DNA of 64,000 bases from Streptosporangiaceae bacterium NEAU-GS5 (GCA_017592665.1 JAGFNW010000007.1:186001-250000); one strand, 5' to 3'; counted from the first letter of the stretch, positions 8,056-17,147 are shown. The notes: generated by a model from the sequence alone, not told the origin. Made by a program: numbers and translations.

Positions 8056-9201
8056 ATGGAGCGTGACCTCTTCGAGGAAGAGCACCTGCTCTTCCGAGAG
8101 ACCGTGCGCGAGTTCATGGCCCGCGAAGTGGCGCCGCAGCACGCGCAGTGGGAGAAGGACGGCATCGTGCCGCGCGAGGTCTGGAAGAAGGCCGGCGAGC
8201 TGGGCATGTTCGGCTTCTCGGTGCCCGAGGAGTACGGCGGCGCCGGGGTCACGGACTTCCGGTTCAACACGGTGATCGTCGAGGAGATCATCAAGAACGG
8301 CGCGACCGGCCTCGGGTTCGGCCTGCACAACGACATCATGGCGCCCTACTTCGTCGACATGACCAACGACGAGCAGAAGGCCCGCTGGCTGCCGGGATTC
8401 GCCTCGGGCGAGCTGATCACGGCGGTCGCGATGACCGAGCCGGGCGCCGGCAGCGACCTGCAGGGCATCAAGACGACGGCCGTGCCCGAGGGCGACCACT
8501 ACGTCATGAACGGCCAGAAGACGTTCATCACCAACGGCGTCAACTCCGACCTGGTCGTGGTCGCCGCGAAGACCGACCCCTCGGCGGGGGCGCGCGGGAC
8601 CACGCTGATCGTGGTCGAGCGCGGCATGGAGGGCTTCAGCCGGGGCCGCAACCTGGAGAAGGTCGGCATGCACGCCCAGGACACGGCCGAGCTGTTCTTC
8701 GAGAACGTCCACGTCCCCGTGGCCAACCGGCTCGGCGACGCCGACGGCCAGGGCTTCTTCCAGCTGATGACCAATTTGCCGCAGGAGCGCCTGTCGATCG
8801 CCGTGGCCGCGGTGGCCGCCGCCGAGGCGGCCCTGGAGTGGACCATCGACTACTGCCGCAACCGGACGGCCTTCGGCCGTACCATCGGCAGCTTCCAGAA
8901 CACCCGCTTCGTGCTCGCCGAGCTGTCGACCGAGGTGGAGATCGCCCGGCACTACGTCGACAAGTGCATTCTCGCGCTGAACGCCAAGAAACTTTCCGTG
9001 GTGGACGCGGCGAAGGCCAAGTGGTGGACGACCGAGCTGCAGAACAAGGTGGTCGACCGCTGCGTGCAGTTGCACGGCGGCTACGGCTACATGCTCGAAT
9101 ACCCGATCGCCAAGGCGTGGCTGGACAGCCGCGTGCAGTCGATCTACGGCGGCACGACCGAGATCATGAAGGAGATCATCGGCCGTTCGTTCAACTTCTG
9201 A
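8056..9201 (+). CDS. Acyl-CoA dehydrogenase, long-chain type
   Basis: 381 residues, full length for the family. It oxidises acyl-CoA to trans-2-enoyl-CoA with FAD, the first step of beta-oxidation. The FAD/substrate motif VAMTEPGAGSDLQGIKT is at about 123-140. The C-terminal signature reads IYGGTTEIMKE, with Gly where medium-chain enzymes have the catalytic Glu. As in mammalian LCAD, a Glu in the helix AALEWTIDYC (about residue 261) is the likely base, and the neighbouring LPQERL, AKWWTTELQN and CVQLHGGYGYM stretches also match LCAD. ATG preceded by ACGGAAGG. Confidence 0.95.
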   Translation: MERDLFEEEHLLFRETVREFMAREVAPQHAQWEKDGIVPREVWKKAGELGMFGFSVPEEYGGAGVTDFRFNTVIVEEIIKNGATGLGFGLHNDIMAPYFVDMTNDEQKARWLPGFASGELITAVAMTEPGAGSDLQGIKTTAVPEGDHYVMNGQKTFITNGVNSDLVVVAAKTDPSAGARGTTLIVVERGMEGFSRGRNLEKVGMHAQDTAELFFENVHVPVANRLGDADGQGFFQLMTNLPQERLSIAVAAVAAAEAALEWTIDYCRNRTAFGRTIGSFQNTRFVLAELSTEVEIARHYVDKCILALNAKKLSVVDAAKAKWWTTELQNKVVDRCVQLHGGYGYMLEYPIAKAWLDSRVQSIYGGTTEIMKEIIGRSFNF

Positions 9202-9227
9202 CGCCGGCCGAAATCATCGCCGTCCCA

Positions 9228-9256
9228 TCACCGCGCGTTCTATGGCCGCGCGGTGA
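9228..9256 (+). terminator. Hairpin after the acyl-CoA dehydrogenase gene
   Basis: TCACCGCGCG (9228-9237) and CGCGCGGTGA (9247-9256) form a perfect 10-bp stem with a 9-nt loop 26 bp after the stop. There is no T run, as is common in actinomycetes. Confidence 0.6.
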
Positions 9257-9282
9257 GGGCGCGGCACCGCATACTGGTCAGC

Positions 9283-9444
9283 ATGGACCCTGGGCTGATC
9301 CTGCTGATTTTCCTGGCGATCCTGGCGGCCTGGTTGCTGAACCGCGTGCGCCGGTTCTTCCGGCTGGGGCCGGTCGGCTACGCCGGCGTCATGGTCGTGT
9401 TCGTCCTCGCCATGCTGATGATCTGGGGCCAGACCATCCGCTAG
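9283..9444 (+). CDS. Small membrane protein of unknown function
   Basis: 53 residues: MDPGLILLIFLAILAAWLL, a basic hinge NRVRRFFRLG, then a second hydrophobic segment VGYAGVMVVFVLAMLMIW. Two membrane helices are predicted by eye, with the Arg-rich loop inside the cell. CATACT about 8 bases before the ATG could be a -10 element of a leaderless transcript; no Shine-Dalgarno sequence is present. An upstream in-frame GTG or ATG (9253) would add ten mostly basic residues. Function unknown. Confidence 0.6.
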   Translation: MDPGLILLIFLAILAAWLLNRVRRFFRLGPVGYAGVMVVFVLAMLMIWGQTIR

Positions 9445-9447
9445 GCC

Positions 9448-10218
9448 TCAGCCGCCGGTGGCCGCGAGGATGACGTCGGCCACCAGGTCGGGGTCGTCGG
9501 TCATGGGCACGTGCCCGCAGCCGCGCAGCACCGTGACCCGCTGCTGCGACCAGCGCCCGGCGCGTACGGCCTGGCGCACCGGCAGCAGCCGGTCGTGCTC
9601 GCCCCATGCGATGGTGATGGGCACCTTGGGCGGCGCGGGCGGCGGCATCCACTCGAAGGCGGCGAGCGTGTCGTCGAATCCGGCCGCATCGCGCAGCGCC
9701 TGGGTGCCGAGCAGCAGCTCGTCTTCCGGCATCCGCTCGGGATGGGCCACCAGCACCCGCAGCCCGCTCCTGGACACGGCCCGCCCGATGGCGGTGGCCT
9801 GCAGCTGCTCCGATCGTGCCGCCGCGGCCCGCAGCACCTTCAGCATGACCCGGCAGTAGCGGTGTTCGGCGCGGGACCAGAATCCGGCCGGAGAGAAGGC
9901 CACAGCGCCGCGTACGGCGCCACGGGCGGCGAGGTCGAGGGCGACATAGCCGCCGAGCGAGTTTCCGGCCACATACGGCTCTTCCAGGCCGAGCCGCGAC
10001 CACAGAGACTCGACGGCCACCCCGAGCGTCTCAGGCGTGTAGGGCGTGCCGGGCGGGAGCGAGGGGGACGCGCCGAAGCCCGGGAAGTCGACGGCGATCA
10101 CGTCGTGGCGGCGGGACAGCCGGTCGAGAACCGGCAACCAGGCCTGCCAGTGGTGGCCGATGCCGTGCAGCAGCACTAGTGGGGAGCCGCTGCCACGTCG
10201 TTCGTACGCCAACTCCAT
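9448..10218 (-). CDS. Alpha/beta fold hydrolase
   Basis: 256 residues. The alpha/beta hydrolase fold is clear: oxyanion region LLHGIGHHWQAW (about 17-28), VIAVDFPGFGAS, the nucleophile elbow GNSLGGY (Ser about residue 88), acid in AWGEHDRLLP and the catalytic His in GCGHVPMTDDPD (about 236). The substrate cannot be predicted; esterase, lipase-like or C-C hydrolase roles are all possible. It lies 16 bp after the SpoIIE-type phosphatase gene on the same strand and is probably in its operon. Confidence 0.9.
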   Translation of the reverse strand: MELAYERRGSGSPLVLLHGIGHHWQAWLPVLDRLSRRHDVIAVDFPGFGASPSLPPGTPYTPETLGVAVESLWSRLGLEEPYVAGNSLGGYVALDLAARGAVRGAVAFSPAGFWSRAEHRYCRVMLKVLRAAAARSEQLQATAIGRAVSRSGLRVLVAHPERMPEDELLLGTQALRDAAGFDDTLAAFEWMPPPAPPKVPITIAWGEHDRLLPVRQAVRAGRWSQQRVTVLRGCGHVPMTDDPDLVADVILAATGG

Positions 10219-10234
10219 ACCTCGGAGTCAAGCA

Positions 10235-12454
10235 CTACCTGCCGCCGATGGGAATCTCGAACCAGACGGCTTTGCCCTCCTTGGTGGGACGTGAGCCCCA
10301 GCGCTTGGCAAGCTGGTCGACCAGATAGAGCCCGCGGCCGCCTTCGTCGTTCTCACCGGCGCTGCGGATGCGCGGCAGGCGTAGATCCTGGTCGAAGACC
10401 TCGACCCAGATCGACTCGTCGCCGCGGCGCAGCCGGAGCGTGAACTCCTTGTCACCGGGGATGTCGTCTTCGAGGCCGGGCACATCCCATGACTCCTCGA
10501 ACGGCAGCGGCGGCCCGTCGAGCACCAGCTCCCGGCGCGGGATGCTGGCGTTGGCGGCGTGCAGCACGACGTTGGTGACCACCTCGGAGACCAGCAGGCA
10601 GGCGAGGTCGGCGCGCTCCTCGGGCATGCCCCAGGTCTCGAACGCCTCCATGGCCATCCGCCGGGCCTCCCCCACCATGATCGGCTGAGCGGGGAAGGTG
10701 CGCTCCTCGTGGAGGAGCTCGGCGCCGACCGAGCGGATCACGAGGATCGCCATGTCGTCGTCGATCTCTCCGGGCACGGCGATGGTCGCGGTGTCGGCGA
10801 TCCGCTCGACCGATTCGCCGGCGATCTTGGCGACCTTGTCGCAGAGGATCTGCAGCGTCTCGTCGTCGCTGAGAGCCGGGGTCTCCGAGTCGCGGACCGG
10901 GCGCCGGTCGACCAGGCCGTCGGTGTAGAGCAGCAGGGTCGCGCCGGGCGGCAGGACCCGCGTCTCCTCCTTGTAGACCAGGTCGGCGTGCATGCCCTTG
11001 GCCCGTACGCCAAGGGGCTGGCCGACCTCGGTGATGTCGAGCTCGGCCACGTTTCCGTCGACGATCAGCAGCGGCGGCGAGTGCCCGGCGTTGGCGAAGG
11101 CCAGCTGCCGCGACCAGGCGTCGTAGACCAGATATTGGCAGGTGACGATGGGCGGCGTGGTGACGTCGGCGCCGAAGTCGTCGTGCTCGGGCGAGGCGAG
11201 GACGCGGGTCCATTCGTCGAGGCGGGCGAGGATGTCGGACGGGGGTTTGTCGTCCTGGGCGAACGCGCGGAGCGCGGCCCGGAGCTGGCCCATGACGGCG
11301 GCGGCGCGGGCGCCGCGGCCCTCCACGTCGCCGATCACGATGCCGACCCGGCCGGCCGACAGCGGGATCACGTCATACCAGTCGCCGCCGACCTGGGTCT
11401 GGATGCCCTGGCCGTGGCTGGCGAGCGGGGCGGCCGGGTAGTAGCGGACGGCGATCTCCAGGCCGTCGAAGGTCGGCAGGTCGCGTGGGAGCAGGTGCTT
11501 CTGGAAGGACTCGGCCGTGTGCCGCTCCTCCTCGAACAGCAGCGCGTTGTCGACGGCGAGCGCGACCCGGGTGGCGATGGCGCCGACGAAGTCGCGGTCG
11601 AACGCGTCATAGTGCGGCGAGCGCCGGTCGGTGAGATTGGACATGCCGAGATACATCAGGCCGAGGGTCTCGCCGCGGGCGCACAGCGGGGCGACCACCG
11701 CGGAGGTCATGCCGATCTCGGCGCACAGCTTGGCCGACCCCTCGCTCGGCGCCGGATAGCTGACCTGCGAGAAGTCTTCGACGAGGATGGTCTCCTGGCG
11801 GCGCAACGCGGTGTCGGCGTAGTGGCCGGGCGGATAGCGGATCTCGGCGCCGATCGGCTTCCAGCTGTCGGGAGGCGGCGTCCAGCCGTTGACGTGGGTG
11901 GACACCTTGCGGATCAGGCGGTCGCCCTCGACCAGCTCGATGAAGCAGTGGTCGGCGAACTGGGGCACCAGCATTTCCGCGACCCGGTTGAGGGTCTCTT
12001 CGACATAGAGGGAGCCGGCCAGGCGCTCGCCGATCCGCTCGAGCAGGCCGAACCGGTCTTTCTCCCGCTCGTTGCTGCGCATGGCCTCACGCGCGGTGAT
12101 CACGATGCCGCTGACCGAGCCGGACGGGTGGCGCAGCGGCACGGCCTGGGCGCGCACGTAGATCATCGTGCCGTCGCCGCGGACCACGTCGAAGGTGCCC
12201 TCCCAGACGCCGCCCTTAAGCACATGCTTGGCGAGATCCACGGCGAGCGGATGATCCTTTTCCATGATCCCGAGGGACAGCGCGCTGTCGCCGCCCTGTC
12301 CCGGACGGCCGAAAAGGCGCTCGGCGAACGGATTCCAATAGAGGACGTTGCTGAACCGATCGGTGACGACCACCGCCATTTCGGCCTGGTCGAGCACCGA
12401 CCCCGCAGACAGGTGGTCGGCCATGTCCTGCGACAGATCCCCCCAGCGTTTCAT
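10235..12454 (-). CDS. PAS-GAF-SpoIIE phosphatase with C-terminal anti-sigma-like kinase domain
   Basis: 739 residues, cytosolic. Order: PAS (about 20-125, VVVTDRFSNVLYWNPFAERLFG), GAF (about 135-300), PP2C/SpoIIE phosphatase (about 325-545, with GGDWYDVIPL, GDVEGRGARAAAVM, LLLYTDGLVDRR and DDDMAILVIR supplying the metal-binding Asp), and a histidine-kinase-like ATPase domain (about 585-735, SEVVTNVVLHA and GGRGLYLVDQLAKRWG). Such proteins set the phosphorylation state of STAS anti-anti-sigma factors and so control sigma factors of the SigB/SigF type. A stand-alone STAS protein is encoded at 25365-25709, but a link is only a suggestion. Confidence 0.93.
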   Translation of the reverse strand: MKRWGDLSQDMADHLSAGSVLDQAEMAVVVTDRFSNVLYWNPFAERLFGRPGQGGDSALSLGIMEKDHPLAVDLAKHVLKGGVWEGTFDVVRGDGTMIYVRAQAVPLRHPSGSVSGIVITAREAMRSNEREKDRFGLLERIGERLAGSLYVEETLNRVAEMLVPQFADHCFIELVEGDRLIRKVSTHVNGWTPPPDSWKPIGAEIRYPPGHYADTALRRQETILVEDFSQVSYPAPSEGSAKLCAEIGMTSAVVAPLCARGETLGLMYLGMSNLTDRRSPHYDAFDRDFVGAIATRVALAVDNALLFEEERHTAESFQKHLLPRDLPTFDGLEIAVRYYPAAPLASHGQGIQTQVGGDWYDVIPLSAGRVGIVIGDVEGRGARAAAVMGQLRAALRAFAQDDKPPSDILARLDEWTRVLASPEHDDFGADVTTPPIVTCQYLVYDAWSRQLAFANAGHSPPLLIVDGNVAELDITEVGQPLGVRAKGMHADLVYKEETRVLPPGATLLLYTDGLVDRRPVRDSETPALSDDETLQILCDKVAKIAGESVERIADTATIAVPGEIDDDMAILVIRSVGAELLHEERTFPAQPIMVGEARRMAMEAFETWGMPEERADLACLLVSEVVTNVVLHAANASIPRRELVLDGPPLPFEESWDVPGLEDDIPGDKEFTLRLRRGDESIWVEVFDQDLRLPRIRSAGENDEGGRGLYLVDQLAKRWGSRPTKEGKAVWFEIPIGGR

Positions 12455-12577
12455 CGGACGACCACCCCTAGGGGACGGTGGTTCGTGATGAGGACCACGT
12501 GCGCTCCTGCCTGGACAGAAACTCTGTTGTCGCGGATATGGAGGGGATCCGTCCTGTCGGGACCGGCATTTTCGCTG

Positions 12578-13282
12578 CTACGAAGGCCGCCTGGTGACGA
12601 AAACGTGCGCGGCGACATCCCGCGGTAGCTCCGCGGGGCTGTTATCGCCTTTACCGTCACCTGTCACCCGCACACCGTCGTCGCTCGCCGCGAGCGTGAC
12701 CTCGCGTCCGGGTTGTATCCCAACTTGCTTGAGTTTAAGCATCACAGCAGGATCGCTTTGCACTTGTTCGCTAATTCGCCGCACCACGACCGGCAGGTCT
12801 CCGGGGCCCGCCAGCTCCGACATCGCGAACACCGGCTCATATTCGGACAGACCAGACGCGCCCAGCTCCTCCAGCCCCGGGATGGGGTTGCCGTGCGGGC
12901 AGCGGGTCGGGTTGTCCAGCAGCTTCACCAGCCGGCTCTCCACGGACTCGGACATGACGTGCTCCCAGCGGCACGCCTCGATGTGGACCTCTTCCCAGGG
13001 CAGGCCGATGACCTGGGTGAGCAGGCACTCGGCCAGCCGGTGTTTGCGCATGACGCGAATGGCGAGCGTGCGGCCGAGGTCGGTCATGACGAGGTGCCGG
13101 TCGCCCTCCACCCGCACCAGGCCGTCGCGCTCCATGCGGGCCACTGTCTGGCTCACGGTCGGCCCGCTCTGCTGCAGCCGCTCGGCGATGCGGGCGCGCA
13201 GCGGAACGATGCCTTCCTCCTCGAGCTCGAAGATCGTGCGGAGGTACATCTCGGTGGTGTCGATCAGGCCGTGTGCGGTCAA
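12578..13282 (-). CDS. DtxR/IdeR family metal-dependent transcriptional regulator
   Basis: 234 residues from a TTG start with strong GGGAGGAACG before it. The N-terminal winged helix (TTEMYLRTIFELEEEG, LQQSGPTVSQTVARMERDGLV) is followed by the metal-binding and dimerisation domain (HRLAECLLTQVIGLPWEEVH, EACRWEHVMSE, RCPHGNPIPG) and an SH3-like C-terminal domain (PAVMLKLKQVGIQPGREVTL). These are full-length features of iron- or manganese-responsive DtxR proteins, which bind DNA when loaded with Fe2+ or Mn2+. It is divergent from udgX across 60 bp. I find no full 19-bp iron box in the window. Confidence 0.94.
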   Translation of the reverse strand: MTAHGLIDTTEMYLRTIFELEEEGIVPLRARIAERLQQSGPTVSQTVARMERDGLVRVEGDRHLVMTDLGRTLAIRVMRKHRLAECLLTQVIGLPWEEVHIEACRWEHVMSESVESRLVKLLDNPTRCPHGNPIPGLEELGASGLSEYEPVFAMSELAGPGDLPVVVRRISEQVQSDPAVMLKLKQVGIQPGREVTLAASDDGVRVTGDGKGDNSPAELPRDVAAHVFVTRRPS

Positions 13283-13342
13283 CGTTCCTCCCGTCCTGTA
13301 TCGATGCTATTACCATCCGCGCTGTGGGGAAGCTGGCCAAGT

Positions 13343-13999
13343 ATGGCAACGGTAGGCAACAAAGGGGCTGACCAATTCCTTCCCGCGAAGCTCACGCTCC
13401 CGGCGCTGCGGGCGGCGGCAAGCCGATGTCAGGGATGCGAACTCTATCGGGACGCCACGCAGACGGTCTTCGGAGACGGAATTCCGGACGCCCGGTTCAT
13501 GCTCGTGGGCGAGGAACCCGGCGATCAGGAAGACAAACGTGGCGAGCCGTTCGTCGGACCTGCCGGTCACGTCCTTGATCGGGCGCTGCGGGAGGCCGGC
13601 ATCGACCGCTCCGCGGTCTACCTGACGAACGCGGTCAAGCATTTCAAATTCGAGCCGCGCGGCAAGCGGCGCATCCACCGGCCGCCCACGGTGGCGGAGA
13701 TCGAGGCCTGCCGGCCCTGGCTCGAGCAGGAGATGAGGCTGGTGGACCCGGAGGTGACGATCATCCTCGGCGCGACCGCGGCCCGCGCGTTGCTCGGCCC
13801 GGGCTTCAAGGTCACCGAACAGCGCGGCGAGGTGATCCCCCGCGAGGGCGACGCGGTTTACGTGCCCACGGTCCATCCGTCGGCCGTCCTGCGGGCCGAC
13901 GACAGGGACAAGGCGTACGCCGACTTCCTGGCGGACATCAAGATCGCGGCTGGTATCCACGGAAAGCCGGCACGGAAAGCCCGACGATCAGCACGGTGA
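13343..13999 (+). CDS. udgX: UdgX-type uracil-DNA glycosylase
   Basis: 218 residues from ATG at 13343. Motif A reads GEEPGDQEDKRGEPFVGPAG; a CxxC pair (CQGCELY) near the N-terminus and EIEACRPWL fit an iron-sulfur cluster. The loop KRRIHRPPT is the hallmark of UdgX, whose His in KRRIH forms a covalent bond with the deoxyribose of the uracil site and keeps the enzyme on DNA. Motif B is HPSAVLRA. Most UdgX proteins have GEQPG; here it is GEEPG. It is divergent from the DtxR regulator and its 3' end overlaps the convergent MFS gene by 62 bp. Confidence 0.92.
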   Translation: MATVGNKGADQFLPAKLTLPALRAAASRCQGCELYRDATQTVFGDGIPDARFMLVGEEPGDQEDKRGEPFVGPAGHVLDRALREAGIDRSAVYLTNAVKHFKFEPRGKRRIHRPPTVAEIEACRPWLEQEMRLVDPEVTIILGATAARALLGPGFKVTEQRGEVIPREGDAVYVPTVHPSAVLRADDRDKAYADFLADIKIAAGIHGKPARKARRSAR

Positions 14000-15170
14000 T
14001 GGCGCACAGGATCCCCCCGCCCACCCACGCCCCCGTCAACCCGAAGGCCGCCGCCGAGGCCCCGGCGCGGAAGTCGCCGAGCCTCGGCCCGCCGGCCACC
14101 ACCACGAAGAACACGCCCTGCAACCGGCCGCGCATGTCGTCAGGGGCGTACGTCTGGAGGATCGTCTGCCGCCACACGGCGGACACGAGGTCGGCGAACC
14201 CGCCGAGCGCCAGCAGCAGGACCATCAGCCACAGGGACCGCGCCAGGCCCGCCGCGGCCACCGACAGGCCCCACATGGCGATCACTAAGGTGAGCGCCAT
14301 GCCCTGGCGGCGCACCCGGCCGACCCAGCCGGACATCAGCCCGCCGATGACCGAGCCGAGCGGGATGGCCGCGAACATCCAGCCGAACGCCACGGCCGAC
14401 CCGCCGAACCAGGTGGCCGCCGCCTCGGGGAACAGCGCCCGGGGCAGGGCGAACGCCATGGCGATGATGTCGACCACGAAGGACATGAGCACGACCGGGT
14501 TGGCCATGATGTAGCGGAGCCCGGCGATGACGGCACGCGCGCCGGGGGCGGTGACCTCGCCGAGCGGCTCCAGCCGCGGCAGCCGGGCGGCCGCGTAGAG
14601 GCTGGCGGTGAACAGGACCGCGTCGATCAGGTAGGCCACCGCGTAGCCGCCGCTCGCCAGCACGACGCCGCCGAGCAGCGGGCCGAGCACCCCGCCCAGG
14701 CTGGAGAACGTGAAATTCAGGGTGTTGGCCGCGGGCACGAGCTCGGTGGGCACCAGCCGTGGGATGATCGCGTTGCGGGTGGGAGAGGCGACCGCGAAGC
14801 CGGTCGACTGGACCGCGACCGCGGCGAGGATCATCAGATTGCTGTGCAGGGTCAGCGCGTTGAGCAGCAGCGTGAGGGTGGCCGACCAGCTGATGAGCGA
14901 GCTGGCCAGCAGCAGCTTGCGGCGGTCGATGGCGTCGGCGACCGCGCCGCCCCACAGGCCGAAGATCACCAGCGGCACGAGCGCCACCGGGCCGAGCAGG
15001 CCGACCCAGAGGGACGAGCGGGTCAGGGCGTACATCTGGGCGCTGACCGCGACGGCGGTGAGCTGGAAGCCGATGAAGGCGACCGCGTTGCCGCCGAGGA
15101 GCCTTCGATAGTCGGCGATGCGTACGGGCCGGGTGTCGACGATGTGCCGGCGGACGAAGTCCCCGATCAC
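13938..15170 (-). CDS. MFS transporter, EntS/DHA3-like exporter
   Basis: 410 residues from a GTG that overlaps the pdxH stop (GTGA at 15167-15170), so the two are translationally coupled. About 10-12 membrane helices are visible. The A-like loop GGAVADAIDRRKLLL, the segment SPTRNAIIPRLVPTELVPAANTLNF and MRGRLQGVFFVVVAGGPRLGDF place it in the DHA3/EntS (enterobactin exporter-like) branch, which exports siderophores, macrolides or other small molecules. The substrate is unknown. The last 62 bp overlap udgX on the other strand. Confidence 0.9.
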   Translation of the reverse strand: MIGDFVRRHIVDTRPVRIADYRRLLGGNAVAFIGFQLTAVAVSAQMYALTRSSLWVGLLGPVALVPLVIFGLWGGAVADAIDRRKLLLASSLISWSATLTLLLNALTLHSNLMILAAVAVQSTGFAVASPTRNAIIPRLVPTELVPAANTLNFTFSSLGGVLGPLLGGVVLASGGYAVAYLIDAVLFTASLYAAARLPRLEPLGEVTAPGARAVIAGLRYIMANPVVLMSFVVDIIAMAFALPRALFPEAAATWFGGSAVAFGWMFAAIPLGSVIGGLMSGWVGRVRRQGMALTLVIAMWGLSVAAAGLARSLWLMVLLLALGGFADLVSAVWRQTILQTYAPDDMRGRLQGVFFVVVAGGPRLGDFRAGASAAAFGLTGAWVGGGILCAITVLIVGLSVPAFRGYQPRS

Positions 15171-15832
15171 GGGGCCAGGCGTTCCACGAGCCACTGTCCT
15201 TCCGATGCTCGATAACGCAGCCGATCGTGCATCCGGTCGACCCCGCCCTGCCAGAACTCGACCTCGGCGTGGACGACCCGGAAGCCGCCCCAGAAGTCGG
15301 GCGCGGGCACGTCGTCCGGCCAGCGGGCGGCCAGCGCCGCGTAGCGGGCGTCCAGATCCTCGCGCGAGCCGACCACCGCCGACTGGCGGGACGCCCAGGC
15401 GCCGATGCGGGAGCCGTACGGGCGGGACTCGAAGTAGGCGGCCGACTCCTCGCGGGAGACGCGGACGACCCGGCCCTCGATCCGCACCTGACGGCGGATG
15501 GGATGCCACGGGAACAACAGCGAGGCCCGCGGGTTCTCGGCGATGTCGCGGCCCTTGCGCGACTCGTAGTTCGTATAGAAGACGAATCCCCGCGCGTCGA
15601 CGTCCTTGAGCAGGACCGTACGGGCCGACGGCCGGCCCCCGAGCGAGCTGGTGGCGACGATCATGGCGTTGGGCTCGGGGATCCCGGCCGCCTCCGCCTC
15701 CGCGAACCAGGCCGTGAACTGCGCGATCGGGTCGGCCGCCAGGTCGGATTCGAGCAGCGGCCGGCCCTCGTAGGCGCGCCGGAGCGCGGCGAGATCCGGT
15801 GCTGACCCCTCGGTATGCGAAGCGCTGTCCAC
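15167..15832 (-). CDS. pdxH: Pyridoxamine 5'-phosphate oxidase
   Basis: 221 residues from GTG at 15830-15832, the best match to family length. It oxidises pyridoxine or pyridoxamine phosphate to pyridoxal phosphate with FMN. The sequence shows LRRAYEGRPLLESDLAADP, NAMIVATSSLGGRPSARTVLLK, FVFYTNYESRKGRDI, the FMN/PLP region LFPWHPIRRQVRIEGRV, SRIGAWASRQS and the C-terminal signature FWGGFRVVHAEVEFWQGG with RMHDRLRYR and ERLAP. No Shine-Dalgarno sequence is visible; AAGAAT eight bases upstream may be a -10 of a leaderless mRNA. Divergent from citrate synthase. Confidence 0.95.
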   Translation of the reverse strand: MDSASHTEGSAPDLAALRRAYEGRPLLESDLAADPIAQFTAWFAEAEAAGIPEPNAMIVATSSLGGRPSARTVLLKDVDARGFVFYTNYESRKGRDIAENPRASLLFPWHPIRRQVRIEGRVVRVSREESAAYFESRPYGSRIGAWASRQSAVVGSREDLDARYAALAARWPDDVPAPDFWGGFRVVHAEVEFWQGGVDRMHDRLRYRASEGQWLVERLAP

Positions 15833-16000
15833 GGAACGGTATTCTTGCGCGCTTGAAAGGACGCCGACACAGCACCCCCTACCTGGGTAGACGGCGTTTC
15901 GGAGGTACCCGGGACAACCCACCACCACAGTGGAGGTTAAATTGACCCGCCGGTATCTCGACATCAAGGCTTTGACTCAGTGAAGGGGAGGCGGCCGAGA

Positions 16001-17107
16001 ATGTCCGACTTCAAACCCGGGCTCGAAGGCGTGGTGGCCTTCGAGACGGAGATCGCGGAACCGGACAAAGAAGGAGGCGCCCTGCGATACCGGGGCGTCG
16101 ACATCGAAGAGCTGGTGGGCAAGGTGTCCTTCGGGCACGTGTGGGGCCTCCTGGTGGACGACAAGTTCCAGCCGGGCCTGCCGCCCGCCGAGCCCTATCC
16201 CGTGCCCGTCCACTCGGGCGACATCCGCGTCGACGTGCAGAGCGCGCTCGCCATGCTCGCCCCCGCGTACGGCTTCCGCCAGCTGCTGGACATCGACGAC
16301 GCGCAGGCCCGCGACGACCTGGCCCGCGCCTCGGTGACCGCGCTCAGCTTCGTCGCCCAGTCGGCGCGCGGCCTTGGCCTCCCCATGGTGCCCCAGAAGC
16401 GGGTCGACGAGGCGGAGACCATCGTCGAGCGCTTCATGATCCGCTGGCGCGGCGAGCCCGACCCGCGGCACGTCAAGGCCATCGACGCCTACTGGTCGTC
16501 GGCGGCCGAGCACGGCATGAACGCCTCGACGTTCACGGCCCGCGTCATCGCCTCGACCGGGGCCGACGTGGCGGCCGCGCTGTCCGGCGCGGTGGGCGCC
16601 ATGTCCGGCCCGCTGCACGGCGGCGCCCCGGCCCGCGTGCTGCACATGATCGAGGGAGTCGAGCAACTCGGCGACGCGCGCAAGTACGTTCAGCGGGAGC
16701 TTGATTCGGGCAACCGTCTCATGGGTTTCGGCCACCGCGTCTATCGGGCCGAGGACCCGCGTGCCCGCGTCCTGCGCCGCACGGCCAAGGAGCTCGGGGC
16801 GCCGCGCTACGAGGTGGCCGCCGCGCTGGAGCAGGCCGCCCTCGACGAGCTGCACGCGCGCAAGCCCGACCGGGTGCTGGCCACCAACGTGGAATACTGG
16901 GCGGCCGTGGTCCTCGACTTCGCCGAGGTCCCCGCGCACATGTTCACCTCGATGTTCACCTGCGCCCGCACGGCCGGCTGGGCCGCCCACATCCTGGAGC
17001 AGAAGCGCACGGGCAGGCTCGTCCGCCCCAGCGCCACCTACGTGGGCCCCAAGCAGCGCTCGGTGACCGAGGTGCCGGGCGCCCCCGAGGTCCTGGGCGA
17101 GATCTAG
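16001..17107 (+). CDS. Citrate synthase 2 (CitA type)
   Basis: 368 residues from the ATG at 16001, with GGGGAGG ten bases upstream. It condenses oxaloacetate with acetyl-CoA (2-methylcitrate synthase activity is an alternative in this family). Substrate-binding His residues are in MSGPLHGGAPARV and GFGHRVYRAEDPRA. The usual catalytic NVD is NVEYWAAVVLDF here, that is Glu for Asp; from memory this is normal for the actinobacterial CitA branch. Divergent from pdxH across 168 bp. Confidence 0.93.
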   Translation: MSDFKPGLEGVVAFETEIAEPDKEGGALRYRGVDIEELVGKVSFGHVWGLLVDDKFQPGLPPAEPYPVPVHSGDIRVDVQSALAMLAPAYGFRQLLDIDDAQARDDLARASVTALSFVAQSARGLGLPMVPQKRVDEAETIVERFMIRWRGEPDPRHVKAIDAYWSSAAEHGMNASTFTARVIASTGADVAAALSGAVGAMSGPLHGGAPARVLHMIEGVEQLGDARKYVQRELDSGNRLMGFGHRVYRAEDPRARVLRRTAKELGAPRYEVAAALEQAALDELHARKPDRVLATNVEYWAAVVLDFAEVPAHMFTSMFTCARTAGWAAHILEQKRTGRLVRPSATYVGPKQRSVTEVPGAPEVLGEI

Positions 17108-17147
17108 TGCCGCGGCACCAGCACCTCATCTAGGGATCTTCTGAAAG

